A DNA stretch of 41,780 nucleotides, taken from assembly GCA_913056175.1 (NCBI GenBank), contig CAJXLM010000021.1, positions 1 to 41,780 on the forward strand, written 5' to 3'. Of the stretch, positions 33,312-41,631 are shown in pieces. Each line of letters begins with the position of its first letter. Within the stretch, counting starts at the first letter, position 1. The DNA comes from an uncultured Opitutia bacterium (GTDB lineage Bacteria; Verrucomicrobiota; Verrucomicrobiia; Opitutales; Puniceicoccaceae). A model generated the notes under the pieces. It was given only the letters and a program-made list of their open reading frames with translations. It was not told the DNA's origin and did not search any database. Position numbers and translations under genes: made by a program.

Positions 33312-34138
33312 GGCCCGTCCACCGGCTCGGCGGGCGGGAGGAGGACACTCCGCAGCAACCGGCGGGTCGCCTCGGCTCGCGGCTGGCGGCATACCTCCGC
33401 GGTCGGCCCGCTCTCCACCAGCTTGCCGTGGTCCAGCACGATCAGGCGGGTGCAGAGGTACTCGACGAGGGGCAGGTCATGGGAGACGAAGACCAGCGCG
33501 ACTCCGCGCTCCTCGTGGAGGGCACGGAGGAGCCGGACAATCGCACCCTGGGTGGAGACATCGAGCGCGCTGACCGCCTCGTCGCAGAGGAGGACCGCCG
33601 GCTGGGGGGCGAGAGCACGGGCGATGCTCACGCGTTGCCGTTGGCCCCCGCTGAGGGCGTGGGGCTTGCGGTGGAGGAGGGCTGGATCGAGCCGGACGGA
33701 CCGCAGCAGGTCCGCTGCCTCGGCCTCGAGGGCGTCCCCCCGCGGGGGGTCCTCCCGCACGGCAATCGCCTCCCGGAGGATCCGTCGCACGGAATGGCGG
33801 GGATTCAGGCTGTGGTAGGGATCCTGGAAAATCATCTGCAGGTGGCGTGCCCGGGCCCGGCGGGATTCCCGCCGATGGTCGAGCACCGGGAGGGTCCCGG
33901 CCCGCACCTCGCCCCTCGCGTGGGGTTCCAGTCCGGCGAGCGCCCGGACGAGGGTGGACTTGCCGCTCCCGCTCTCCCCGACGATCCCGAGCCGTTCCCC
34001 CGGGGCGACCGCAAGGTCCAGAGGGGCCAAGCCCTCCTTGCCCCCGGGATAGGTGACGGCGAGGGCGCGGGCCTCGAGGACGGGCGGGGAAGCCGCCGGC
34101 GCGGGGCAAGGTCTTCGGTGGCCTTCGGATCCGCTCAT
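33308..34138 (-). CDS. Oligopeptide/nickel-type ABC transporter ATPase (OppF/DppF-like)
   Basis: The gene encodes 276 residues from ATG 34136-34138, which overlaps the stop of the partner ATPase (ATGA). Walker A is GESGSGKST (about 51-59), the Q-loop is MIFQDPYHSLNPRHSV, a motif characteristic of the F-type subunit, and the signature is LSGGQRQRVSIARAL. Walker B is AVLLCDEAVSALDVS, and the H-loop is VFVSHDLPLVEYL. In this family two different ATPases energise a permease pair that takes up peptides, nickel or related solutes. No permease or binding protein is adjacent. Confidence 0.93.
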   Translation of the reverse strand: MSGSEGHRRPCPAPAASPPVLEARALAVTYPGGKEGLAPLDLAVAPGERLGIVGESGSGKSTLVRALAGLEPHARGEVRAGTLPVLDHRRESRRARARHLQMIFQDPYHSLNPRHSVRRILREAIAVREDPPRGDALEAEAADLLRSVRLDPALLHRKPHALSGGQRQRVSIARALAPQPAVLLCDEAVSALDVSTQGAIVRLLRALHEERGVALVFVSHDLPLVEYLCTRLIVLDHGKLVESGPTAEVCRQPRAEATRRLLRSVLLPPAEPVDGP

Positions 34139-34980
34139 GCTGAATCCCCTCCCGCGACGGGGGCAGCGGTGAAGTCGGGCCGGGGCAGGGCCGCCAGCAG
34201 CTCCCGGGTGTAGGGATGAGCCGGCGCCTGGAGGACTTCCTTCGTGCGGCCCTGCTCGAGCGTGCGCCCGCCGCGCAGCACGGTCAGCTCGTCCGCGTAG
34301 TGGTGGACGATGCCGAGGTCGTGGGTGACGAGGAGGACCCCGGTACGCTCGCGCCGGGCGAGGTCCCGGATCAGGTCGAGGATGTCCCGCTGGGTGGTGG
34401 GGTCGAGCGCGGTGGTCGGCTCGTCCGCCACGAGGAGGAGGGGTTGGTTGGCCATGGCCATGGCGATGAGGACCCGCTGCTGCATCCCGCCGCTGAGGTG
34501 GTGGGGAAAGGAGCGGAGGAGGCGGGGGGTCGGTTCGAGCTGGACGGAGCGGAGGAGCCCGGCCACCCGGTCCCTGCGTGCGGCCCGGCCCCGTGCCCCG
34601 CCGTGGATTGCTTCGGCGATCTGGGAGCCGATCCGCATGGCGGGATGGAGGGCCGTCCCGGGTTCCTGGAAGACCATCGCGACCTTTCGCCCGCGCAGCG
34701 GGGCAAACCTCTCGGGAGCATCGGCGGGCAGGACTTCGTCCCCGAGGAGGACCCGACCCTCCACCCGGACGGCCTCCCCGGGCAGGAGCCCGATCGCCGC
34801 GAGGCCCGCGGTGGACTTGCCGCTGCCGCTCTCCCCCACGAGGGCGTGGATCTCGCCGGGGCGTACCGCGAGGGAGAGGCCGTCGAGGGCAGGGGTGGGC
34901 GTGTCCTCGTAGGTGACACCCAGCCCCTCGAGACGGGCGGCGGGAGAAGGGGCGTCGGACGACGGTGGGCAAGCGGGCAC
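34135..34980 (-). CDS. Oligopeptide/nickel-type ABC transporter ATPase (OppD/DppD-like)
   Basis: The product is 281 residues. Walker A is GESGSGKSTAG, the Q-loop is MVFQEPGTALHPAMRIGSQIAEAI, the signature is LSGGMQQRVLIAMAMA (typical of the D-type subunit), Walker B is LLLVADEPTTALDPT, and the H-loop is LLVTHDLGIV. The C-terminal segment HPYTRELLAALPRP is the oligo_HPY extension diagnostic of this transporter family. It starts 38 bases after the priA stop on the same strand and is coupled to the F-type partner. The absence of membrane subunits means the pair must serve a permease encoded elsewhere. Confidence 0.94.
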   Translation of the reverse strand: MPACPPSSDAPSPAARLEGLGVTYEDTPTPALDGLSLAVRPGEIHALVGESGSGKSTAGLAAIGLLPGEAVRVEGRVLLGDEVLPADAPERFAPLRGRKVAMVFQEPGTALHPAMRIGSQIAEAIHGGARGRAARRDRVAGLLRSVQLEPTPRLLRSFPHHLSGGMQQRVLIAMAMANQPLLLVADEPTTALDPTTQRDILDLIRDLARRERTGVLLVTHDLGIVHHYADELTVLRGGRTLEQGRTKEVLQAPAHPYTRELLAALPRPDFTAAPVAGGDSA

Positions 34981-35018
34981 GGAGGGGGGAGGACGGGAGG
35001 ATGAGGGACGGGAAGGGG

Positions 35019-37373
35019 TCAGCGCAAGCTGACCGCATCCACATCAAAGGCGATTCGGACATCTTCGGGAACTTCCATCCGGGCGTCGATGGCCGTGAGT
35101 CGTCCGGTGGTCTGGAGGACGGCCGAGGAAAAGTACCAGAGCTGCACGCGGTACTCGTCCGCCCATTTCTCGATGGGGGCGGGGGCGGGCCCGCGGATCT
35201 CCACACTGGCGGGCAGGTGTTCCTCGGCAGCCCTCGCCCACTGGTCGGCCACGAACCAGACCTTCTCCTCGTTGCGGCCGGTGAAGAGTTGCCGGATGAG
35301 ATGGCGCTCCGGCGGGTAGCGGAATTCCCGTCGCTGTTCGAGCTCCTCTTCGAGGAAGGCCTCGAAGTCGCGCTGCCGGGCGTACTGGATGGGGGAGGCC
35401 GAGGGGGTCAGGGTCTGCACGACGACCTCACCGGCGCGTTCCCCCCGCCCGGCCCGCCCGGCCACCTGCACGAGCAGTTGGAAGGTGCGCTCGGCGGCCC
35501 GGAAGTCCTCCTGGTGGAGGGAGAGATCGGCGTCGACAAGGCCGACGAGGGTAACGTTCGGGAAATCGAGCCCCTTCGCGATCATCTGGGTGCCCACGAG
35601 CACGTCGATCCGCCCCCGGCGGAATTCGCGGAGGATACCCCGCAGCTCGTGGCGGCGGCGGGAGGCGTCCGCGTCCACCCGCACGATCCGGGCGGAGGGG
35701 AGCAGCTGCCGGGCCGCCGCTTCCACTTTCTGCGTGCCGGTGCCCTTCCACTGGAAGTTCCGCGAGCCGCACTCGGGGCACTTGGCGGGGGCCGGTCTCT
35801 CGTAACCGCAGAGGTGGCAACGCATGATCCGGTCCGTCTGGTGGAGGGTGAGGGTGAGCGAGCAGTGGGGGCACTCCTGGGTGGCCCCGCAGTCCGGGCA
35901 GAGTGCCGTGGTGGCGAAGCCGCGGCGGTTGAGGAAGAGGATGCTCTGCTCGCCGCGCTCCACGCGCTCGGCGAGCTTTTCCCGGAGCAGGGGGGTGAAG
36001 ATGCCGCCGGCTTTCCCGGTCCGCGAGGCCCGGCGAAGGTCGACGATGTGGAAGAGGGGCAGCTGCCGGTCGTCGACCCGCTTGGTGAGCCGGACGAGCT
36101 GGATCTTGCCGCGACGGACATTGGCCAGGGATTCGAGGGAAGGGGTCGCCGAGCCGAGCACGCAGAGCACCTCCCGCCGGGAGGCGCGCAGGAGGGCGAC
36201 ATCGCGCCCGTGGTAGCGCGGGGCCTCTTCCTGCTTGTAAGCCGGCTCGTGTTCCTCATCGACAATCACGAGGCCGAGGTCGCGGAACGGCGCGAAGACC
36301 GCGGAACGGGCCCCCACTACCACGGCGGCCTCCCCGGAGACCGTGGCGCGGAAGGCGTCCGCCCGCTCTCCGGCGGAGAGGTTCGAGTGCCAGACGACCA
36401 CACGGGTGCCCGCCGCCAGCAGGCGCGCCCGCACCCGGGCGACGGTCTGGGGAGCCAGCGCGATCTCCGGGACGAGGAAGAGGACTTGCCGGCCTTCCGC
36501 GAGGGTGCGCTCGATCAGGCGAAGGTAGACCTCGGTCTTGCCCGAGCCGGTCACCCCGTGGAGAAGCCAGGCGGCATAACCGCCGCCCGCGCGGGCCTCC
36601 TCGAGAATGCGGACCGCCTCCGCCTGCTCTGCGGTCAGCGGGGGTGGCTCCCCTTCCTCGGCAGCCTCGTCCGCGAGCTCGTCGCTGTAGGCCGCGCGGT
36701 GGAGGGTGCGGTGGGCCATGCGGGCGAGGCCCTTCTCCACGAGGCCGTCCGCGACAGCGGTGGAGAGGCCGAGCTGGCGGAGGAGGGGGGTGCGGGGGAC
36801 CGGGCCGTTCTGCTCGAGGAGGACCTCGAGCAGCCGGGCCTGCTTGGCGGCCCGGCGCCGGAGGGTGAAGAGGGTTTCCTCCCCGACGGGACGGACGGCC
36901 TCGAGCACGCTCTCCCGCCGCGGCCCGGTCCCGCTGCGCACGGGGGCGGGGATCATGGCCTCGAGGACGGTAGGGAGGGGGGCGAGGTAGTAGCGCGCGA
37001 TCCACTGGGCCAGCTCGAGGAGGTCCCCGGGCAGGGCGGGGCGCCCGTCGGCGAGGTGTCCGGAGAGGTTGCGGATGCGATCCTCCGGGACGTCAGTGGT
37101 CCCACTCACGGCGAGGACGAGGGCATTTTCCCGGCGGCGCTGCAGGGGTACGATCACCAGCGAGCCGGGCCCGACCTCCGCGAGGGCGGGTGGAATCCGG
37201 TAGGTGAGACGGAGGTCTCCGGCCCGGAGGGGAACCACGGTGGCGTAGCGGGGTCCGTCCGGCTGGAGGAAGTCTGGGAGCGCATCGCCGATCCTCCCAT
37301 TGCGCGGACGGCACGACCCGGCGGCAAGCGGATAGGATGGAGCCGGGAGGGCCGTGAGCTTCGGCAGCCTCAC
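35019..37373 (-). CDS. priA: Primosomal replication-restart helicase PriA
   Basis: This encodes 784 residues. The start is set at GTG 37371-37373, which overlaps the upstream stop (GTGA), because no ATG exists before the conserved N-terminal domain (YATVVPLRAGDLRLTYRIP). The 3'-DNA-binding domain is followed by the helicase core: Walker A HGVTGSGKTEVYLR, DEEHEPAYKQEEAPRYHGRD, GSATPSLES, and RRGFATTALCPDCG. The eight-cysteine zinc module (CPDCG, CPHC, CHLCG, CPECG) interrupts the core. GTQMIAKGLDFPNVTLVGLVDAD and QVAGRAGRGERAGEVVVQT are the C-terminal helicase motifs. PriA restarts stalled replication forks. Here it sits inside a cell-envelope operon, which is unusual. The long 47-residue N-terminal lead may be shorter in reality. 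Confidence 0.95.
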   Translation of the reverse strand: MRLPKLTALPAPSYPLAAGSCRPRNGRIGDALPDFLQPDGPRYATVVPLRAGDLRLTYRIPPALAEVGPGSLVIVPLQRRRENALVLAVSGTTDVPEDRIRNLSGHLADGRPALPGDLLELAQWIARYYLAPLPTVLEAMIPAPVRSGTGPRRESVLEAVRPVGEETLFTLRRRAAKQARLLEVLLEQNGPVPRTPLLRQLGLSTAVADGLVEKGLARMAHRTLHRAAYSDELADEAAEEGEPPPLTAEQAEAVRILEEARAGGGYAAWLLHGVTGSGKTEVYLRLIERTLAEGRQVLFLVPEIALAPQTVARVRARLLAAGTRVVVWHSNLSAGERADAFRATVSGEAAVVVGARSAVFAPFRDLGLVIVDEEHEPAYKQEEAPRYHGRDVALLRASRREVLCVLGSATPSLESLANVRRGKIQLVRLTKRVDDRQLPLFHIVDLRRASRTGKAGGIFTPLLREKLAERVERGEQSILFLNRRGFATTALCPDCGATQECPHCSLTLTLHQTDRIMRCHLCGYERPAPAKCPECGSRNFQWKGTGTQKVEAAARQLLPSARIVRVDADASRRRHELRGILREFRRGRIDVLVGTQMIAKGLDFPNVTLVGLVDADLSLHQEDFRAAERTFQLLVQVAGRAGRGERAGEVVVQTLTPSASPIQYARQRDFEAFLEEELEQRREFRYPPERHLIRQLFTGRNEEKVWFVADQWARAAEEHLPASVEIRGPAPAPIEKWADEYRVQLWYFSSAVLQTTGRLTAIDARMEVPEDVRIAFDVDAVSLR

Positions 37374-39367
37374 CGCATCTCCCGCGCGGGGGTGGCGAGG
37401 CGCCGGAAGAGGTCGCGGAGCAGGCGGCCGATCCGGTAGGTGAGGGTGTCCGGCGTGCGGGGCGCACTGTGCAGGAGGGCGACGAGCTGGTCGTAGTCCC
37501 GTGGGCGGGGCTGCAGCCGCAGGCGGCGGGCGTCGGCCCGCTCGGAATCCTCTTCGACGCTGCAGGGCACGGAGGGGCCGGAGGGTAGCTCGAGGGTGCC
37601 CTCGCCGGAGTCGGGCAGGTCCTCCCCGCGGATGCGGGCGTTGTCGAGACCGAGCTCGAGGACCCTCCCGGGGCGTGGACCCTCGCCGGCGGGCCGCAGG
37701 GCACAGGGCCGCAGGAAGCGCCGGGTATCGCCGGGAGGGCGCGGGATCTCGATGCAGAGGAGCGCGGTGAGTCCGAGGACGAGGACATTGTAAAGGGACC
37801 AGAAGAGGACGATCCATTTCCCGTCGGTGCCCGCACGGTAGCCGGGCCCGGGTAGGAGCAAGCCGTAGGCGAATCCTCCGAGGTAGAGGGCGAGCACGGC
37901 GAGCACGGGCACGAGGAATCGCCACTGGAGGAGGACCTGGGAGTGGTCTCCGCCTTTTGCGGTGACCTCGAAGGGATGGGGGCGACGGGAGAACAGGCCG
38001 GAAGCGATGGACCGGAGCACGGCCGGGGCCACGATGAGTTGACTGGCGTCGTTGAGGAGGGGGAGCAGCTTGCCGCGGGAAAGGAAGGAAAACACGCCGA
38101 GCATCCATAGGTAGTAGACCCCGAAGTGGAGAACGACGGCGGGCAGGTCGGTGTCGACCAGTACCAGGTCGAACCACCAGTAGAGGAGGGGCACGAGGAC
38201 GGCGGCGAGCCGGAAGGAAAAGGTTCCGGTCCAGTAGAGGGCGGCGTCGAGCACGCTGAAGCGGTCCCGCAGCCGCAGTCCGTTCGCGCCGAGGGGACCG
38301 AGTCGGCTGCGGGCGATCTGGAAGAGCCCGAGGGACCAGCGGGTGCGCTGGGTGACGAACTCCTTGATGCCCTCGGGAGCCAGGCCCTCGGTGAGGGCTT
38401 CGTTCAGGTAGACGGTGGTGTAGCCGTGCTCCTGCAGGGCGAGACTGAGGAGGAAGTCCTCGGTGATGCTCTCGGTGGGGAAGCCCCCGGCCGCCTGCAG
38501 CGCCTTCACCCGCAGGAGGGAGCAGCTCCCGCAGCAGAAACTGATGCCCCAGCCATCCCGGGCCGGTTGGACGGTATCGAAGAAGTAACGCTGCTCGTCG
38601 GGATAGGAGGTGCCAATCCCGAGGTTCTGCTGGACCGGGTCGGGATTGAAGAAGTGCTGCGGGGTCTGGACGATGCCCACCGAGGGATTGGCCATGAGGG
38701 GGAGAGTGCGCTCGAGGAAGTCCCGGTGCGGGACGAAATCGGCATCGAGGATGGCGAGGAAGTCCGGGGGGTGGTCCCGGCTGAGGAGGTGGTGGAGGGC
38801 GGCGTTCAGGTTGCCAGCCTTGGCGTGATGGTGCTCGTCGCGGCGGAGGTAGGTGACGCCGCGGCTTTGGCAGAATTTCTCCAGCCAGTCCCGGTCTCCA
38901 TCGTCGAGGACGACCACCTCGAGTGCGGGGTGCTCCACCTGGAGGGCGCCGGTGACCGTCCGTTCCACGACCTCGGCTTCCTCGTCGTAGGTGGGAACGA
39001 GCACGGCCACGGAGGGTTCCCCCTCGGAGGGCCACCATGGGAGGGCGCGGTCGACTTCGGGGGAACGGTTCCGCTGGCGGCTGAGCAGGACGAAGGAAGT
39101 GACCGAGGCAAGGGCAGCGGTTGCTTCCAGCCCGAGAAAGAGGAGGGCCGCCGTGAAGTCGGGGGTGTCGTCCGGGGGAGGGAGGGTTTCCGTGACGCGC
39201 CAGTGCAGGTAGCTGCCGGTCAGGGCGAGAGCCGTCCCGAGCACGAGCACGCGGTCGGCGGTGCGCTCGGGGCGCAGCAGTGACCGGGAGAGCAGGACGG
39301 CGCCGAGGGTGAGGAGCAGCCAGAACAAGCTGACCCCGAGTTCTCCCGGGTAGAGGAGGAAGTTCAT
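37370..39367 (-). CDS. Membrane glycosyltransferase family 2, cellulose-synthase-like, with C-terminal PilZ-like domain
   Basis: The 665-residue protein starts at ATG 39365-39367 (MNFLLYPGELG). Three N-terminal helices (about 10-125) precede the GT2 domain, which has the processive-synthase motifs VLVPTYDEE, LDDGDRDW, ILDADFVPH, FCCGSCSLLR, SITEDFLLSL and the QxxRW motif as QRTRWSLG. About four to five helices follow. The C-terminal 120 residues resemble a PilZ domain: RRFLRPCAL supplies RxxxR, but the (D/N)xSxxG motif is replaced by ELGLDN, so c-di-GMP binding is doubtful. It probably polymerises and exports a beta-glycan, with the HlyD protein 4 bases upstream as periplasmic adaptor. Confidence 0.9.
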   Translation of the reverse strand: MNFLLYPGELGVSLFWLLLTLGAVLLSRSLLRPERTADRVLVLGTALALTGSYLHWRVTETLPPPDDTPDFTAALLFLGLEATAALASVTSFVLLSRQRNRSPEVDRALPWWPSEGEPSVAVLVPTYDEEAEVVERTVTGALQVEHPALEVVVLDDGDRDWLEKFCQSRGVTYLRRDEHHHAKAGNLNAALHHLLSRDHPPDFLAILDADFVPHRDFLERTLPLMANPSVGIVQTPQHFFNPDPVQQNLGIGTSYPDEQRYFFDTVQPARDGWGISFCCGSCSLLRVKALQAAGGFPTESITEDFLLSLALQEHGYTTVYLNEALTEGLAPEGIKEFVTQRTRWSLGLFQIARSRLGPLGANGLRLRDRFSVLDAALYWTGTFSFRLAAVLVPLLYWWFDLVLVDTDLPAVVLHFGVYYLWMLGVFSFLSRGKLLPLLNDASQLIVAPAVLRSIASGLFSRRPHPFEVTAKGGDHSQVLLQWRFLVPVLAVLALYLGGFAYGLLLPGPGYRAGTDGKWIVLFWSLYNVLVLGLTALLCIEIPRPPGDTRRFLRPCALRPAGEGPRPGRVLELGLDNARIRGEDLPDSGEGTLELPSGPSVPCSVEEDSERADARRLRLQPRPRDYDQLVALLHSAPRTPDTLTYRIGRLLRDLFRRLATPAREMR

Positions 39368-39371
39368 TCGC

Positions 39372-40568
39372 TCACCCGAGGAGTCGGCGCAGCCAGCCCA
39401 CGGGCCCATCCTCGAAGTAGACTCGTCCGGTCCGCCCGATGGCGCAGTCGAGTTCGGGGTGGTGGTGGAGTCCGGGAACCTTCACGGCGACAATGAAAAG
39501 ATCTTCCTCCTTTTCCGCGGGTAGGCTGCTGGCGAAACGGCCGTCCAGTCCGCCGGCCTGCTCCCCGTAGCGAAGGAGTACCTCCCCCTCGAGGCGGGGG
39601 CCGTCGGCCGGGAAGAAGAGGGCGGGGTCACCGGCGCGGAGTTGGTTGTAGACGGAGCGCCGGACCCGGACGGTGACCAGGACCGAGGAACAGTCGACGA
39701 TCTCGAGGACGGTTTCTCCTGCCCGCACAAGTTCGCCGTCCTCAGAAGGAAGCGACCAGACGCGGCCGGAGGCGGTGGAACGGAGGGTAAATTGGGTGCG
39801 CTGGATGCGGTACTTCTTTTCTTCCCGGATCTCCCGGTCGAGCGCCTGCAGGCGGGAGCGGTCGGTGAGGAGCTGGTTCTCGAGGGAACGGCGAAGCAGG
39901 CGGAGGTCGTAAAGGCGCTCCTCGGTCGCGGAGAGGTCGTTCTGGCCGGCTTCGATGGAAAGGCCCTGTCGATGGGCCTTCAAACGGGTTTCCAGGGTGC
40001 GGATCCGCGCGCGGTGTTCCTCCACGGCCTGGGCTTCCTCGGTTGCCCGGGCCGCCAGGCGGTCGCGTTCCTGAAGAACCGTGGCGTCCTGTTGGATCAG
40101 GGCTTCTGAGCGCGCGAGGTCGTCCTCGGCGACTTCCGACCGGGCTTGCGCGGCGGCCAGCCGGGCCTGACGGACCGCCAGTTCCGCGGAGAGCTCCTCG
40201 ATTTTTAGCTCGTGAAAGACTGCCTCGCGCTCCTCCAGGCGGTTCAAGGTTTGTCGTAGGTCCTTCAATCGCCGGTCCCGCTGCGCGATCTGCGAGAGGA
40301 GAATCTCGCGCTGGTACACGCGGTCGTGGATCTCGGTGTCATCGAACAAGGGGTCGGTCACCGTCGCGAGGCTCTCCCCTTCGTGAATGGCGTCTCCGGT
40401 CTGGAGTGAACCGAGGTCAAGGATCCCGCGAATGGGGGTTTCCAGGGTGGCCAGCGTGCCGTTGATGACCGCTTCCTGGCTGCGCTCGGCGAATTGCACG
40501 CGGAGGAGCAGGAGAAGAGCGATTCCGGCAAGGGGAATTCCGAGGTAGAGGCGTTTGCGTCGGATCAT
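39372..40568 (-). CDS. HlyD/membrane-fusion-type periplasmic adaptor
   Basis: This is a 398-residue, single-pass inner-membrane protein with a TM helix at about 7-24 (LYLGIPLAGIALLLLLRV). A split biotinyl-lipoyl domain is visible (ETPIRGILDLGSLQTGDAIHEGESLATV and, later, STASGRVWSLPSEDGELVRAGETVLEIV). Between the halves is a long alpha-helical coiled coil (about 85-270) rich in Glu, Arg, Leu and Ala. A C-terminal beta domain follows. Adaptors of this type work with secretion ATPases or with polysaccharide synthases (Alg44-like). The following GT2 synthase, 4 bases away, points to exopolysaccharide export. No outer-membrane channel gene is seen. Confidence 0.9.
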   Translation of the reverse strand: MIRRKRLYLGIPLAGIALLLLLRVQFAERSQEAVINGTLATLETPIRGILDLGSLQTGDAIHEGESLATVTDPLFDDTEIHDRVYQREILLSQIAQRDRRLKDLRQTLNRLEEREAVFHELKIEELSAELAVRQARLAAAQARSEVAEDDLARSEALIQQDATVLQERDRLAARATEEAQAVEEHRARIRTLETRLKAHRQGLSIEAGQNDLSATEERLYDLRLLRRSLENQLLTDRSRLQALDREIREEKKYRIQRTQFTLRSTASGRVWSLPSEDGELVRAGETVLEIVDCSSVLVTVRVRRSVYNQLRAGDPALFFPADGPRLEGEVLLRYGEQAGGLDGRFASSLPAEKEEDLFIVAVKVPGLHHHPELDCAIGRTGRVYFEDGPVGWLRRLLG

Positions 40569-41372
40569 GAAGGACGGCTGCGCGGGAAATCCGTGTCGGG
40601 GTGAGCCCGAAAGGCAGGAGGAACCTTACAGGACACAAACCGAAACCGACTGGAGGGAACTGCAAGGAGACCGAGCCTTTTTGGGTGGATCGGGCTCCCG
40701 GGCGTGGGAAACGGGGAAACGCGGAGGAGGAAACGGCGGGCCCGCCCGGCCCGGAACACGGTTCCTTGTCGCGGGAGAAAAAGTGAGGACGGTAGGATCG
40801 TACGGTCAGAAGTTCGGGTGGGACGGGCCGTGGACGAGGCAGCAGGAATGTCGCCCAGGGAAGATTCGGGAAGATCTCCGGCGGTCGGCAGCCATCCGTC
40901 GATCGCGGAGGGCGGTGGGTCGGTGAAGAAGCTCGCCGGGCTGGAACGGTTTCTCGGGGAGGGAGACGGAAAACCGCGGCAAGACGAGGGTGGCTGCGGG
41001 CGGAACAAGCGAAGGTCTGGGGGACGGACCAGGTCAGCTCCCTCCTTTCCTCGCTGAGACCAGCAACCGACGGAAGGAAGGCACAGTCGGCGGGTGGTCC
41101 CACTCTTTCCGGAAAGAAAGCGGTCCCCCAAGGACGGCCCGCGCGAAGCGGGTGGGGGACCCCCGGCGGGCGACCGGTTTGCAGAGAGAGAGACAGAGAA
41201 GAGGGCGACTGCAGCGATCCCACCCCAACCTCTCCTCCGTTCCAGCCTCCCGGAAACGCCGGCACGATTGCGCAGGGAGCGGACTACCGAAATGCCCCAA
41301 CCCGGACGAATCCCCTCTCCTCCCACCGACCCCCGCAAACCCTCCCCCCAAAGAAAACCCTATCCCCCGACC
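40569..41372. other. Non-coding region upstream of the HlyD operon
   Basis: About 800 bases in which I find no supported gene on either strand; the open frames are Arg/Pro/Gly-rich artefacts. It must contain the promoter of the minus-strand HlyD-GT2-PriA operon. A 13-base sequence CGGACTACCGAAA at 41280-41292 recurs at 41561-41573, near the direct repeats that follow. Confidence 0.4.
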
Positions 41373-41521
41373 AACCTGGGCGGATCACAGGAATGACCGG
41401 CTCTATGAGGGACAAACCTTGCAAACGCTCCACGCGCCAGTCGGTCGGGCCAAGGGGCCACCGTGGTCCGCGGGTTGTGAAACGGGGCCAAGGACGGCAG
41501 CGAGGGAACAGCTGAGGCTGT
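41373..41521. repeat. Direct repeat unit, copy 1 (149 bp)
   Basis: The unit is 149 bases and matches 41632-41780 with 7 differences, all in the first 71 bases; the final 77 bases are identical. The start-to-start spacing is 259 bases. The landmarks are GGGCGGATCA, CTCTATGAGGGACAAACCTT and GGGAACAGCTGAGGCTGT. It is not a known insertion sequence, tRNA or rRNA that I recognise. Confidence 0.85.
41393..41515 (+). CDS. Possible 40-residue basic peptide ORF in repeat copy 1
   Basis: ATG 41393 to TGA 41513-41515 encodes 40 residues beginning MTGSMRDKPCKR, ending RGQGRQRGNS, with about one third Arg/Lys. An in-frame ATG at residue 5 has CAGGA nine bases before it. The frame is open in both repeat copies, while one competing frame has a stop in copy 2. 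It could be a real small basic peptide, or chance in GC-rich repeat DNA. Confidence 0.25.
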   Translation: MTGSMRDKPCKRSTRQSVGPRGHRGPRVVKRGQGRQRGNS

Positions 41522-41581
41522 CGTGAAGGGAGGGGAGCGGCAGAGAAGACCTCTGCGGACCGGACTACCGAAAAGTCGGGT

Positions 41582-41622
41582 CGAAGGGCGAACGGGTTAG
41601 GGGCCGAAGGGCGACGGGTTAG
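41582..41622. repeat. Short tandem repeat in the spacer between 149-bp units
   Basis: CGAAGGGCGAACGGGTTAG (41582-41600) and CGAAGGGCGACGGGTTAG (41605-41622) are near-identical copies separated by four bases. They lie 10 bases before the second 149-bp unit. Confidence 0.75.
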
Positions 41623-41631
41623 CCAGTCGCA

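Noticed and set aside
40417-41396. Several open frames on both strands upstream of the HlyD gene
   Set aside because: Their translations are Arg/Pro/Ser-rich and mutually overlapping with no conserved features. They are typical of GC-rich non-coding DNA.
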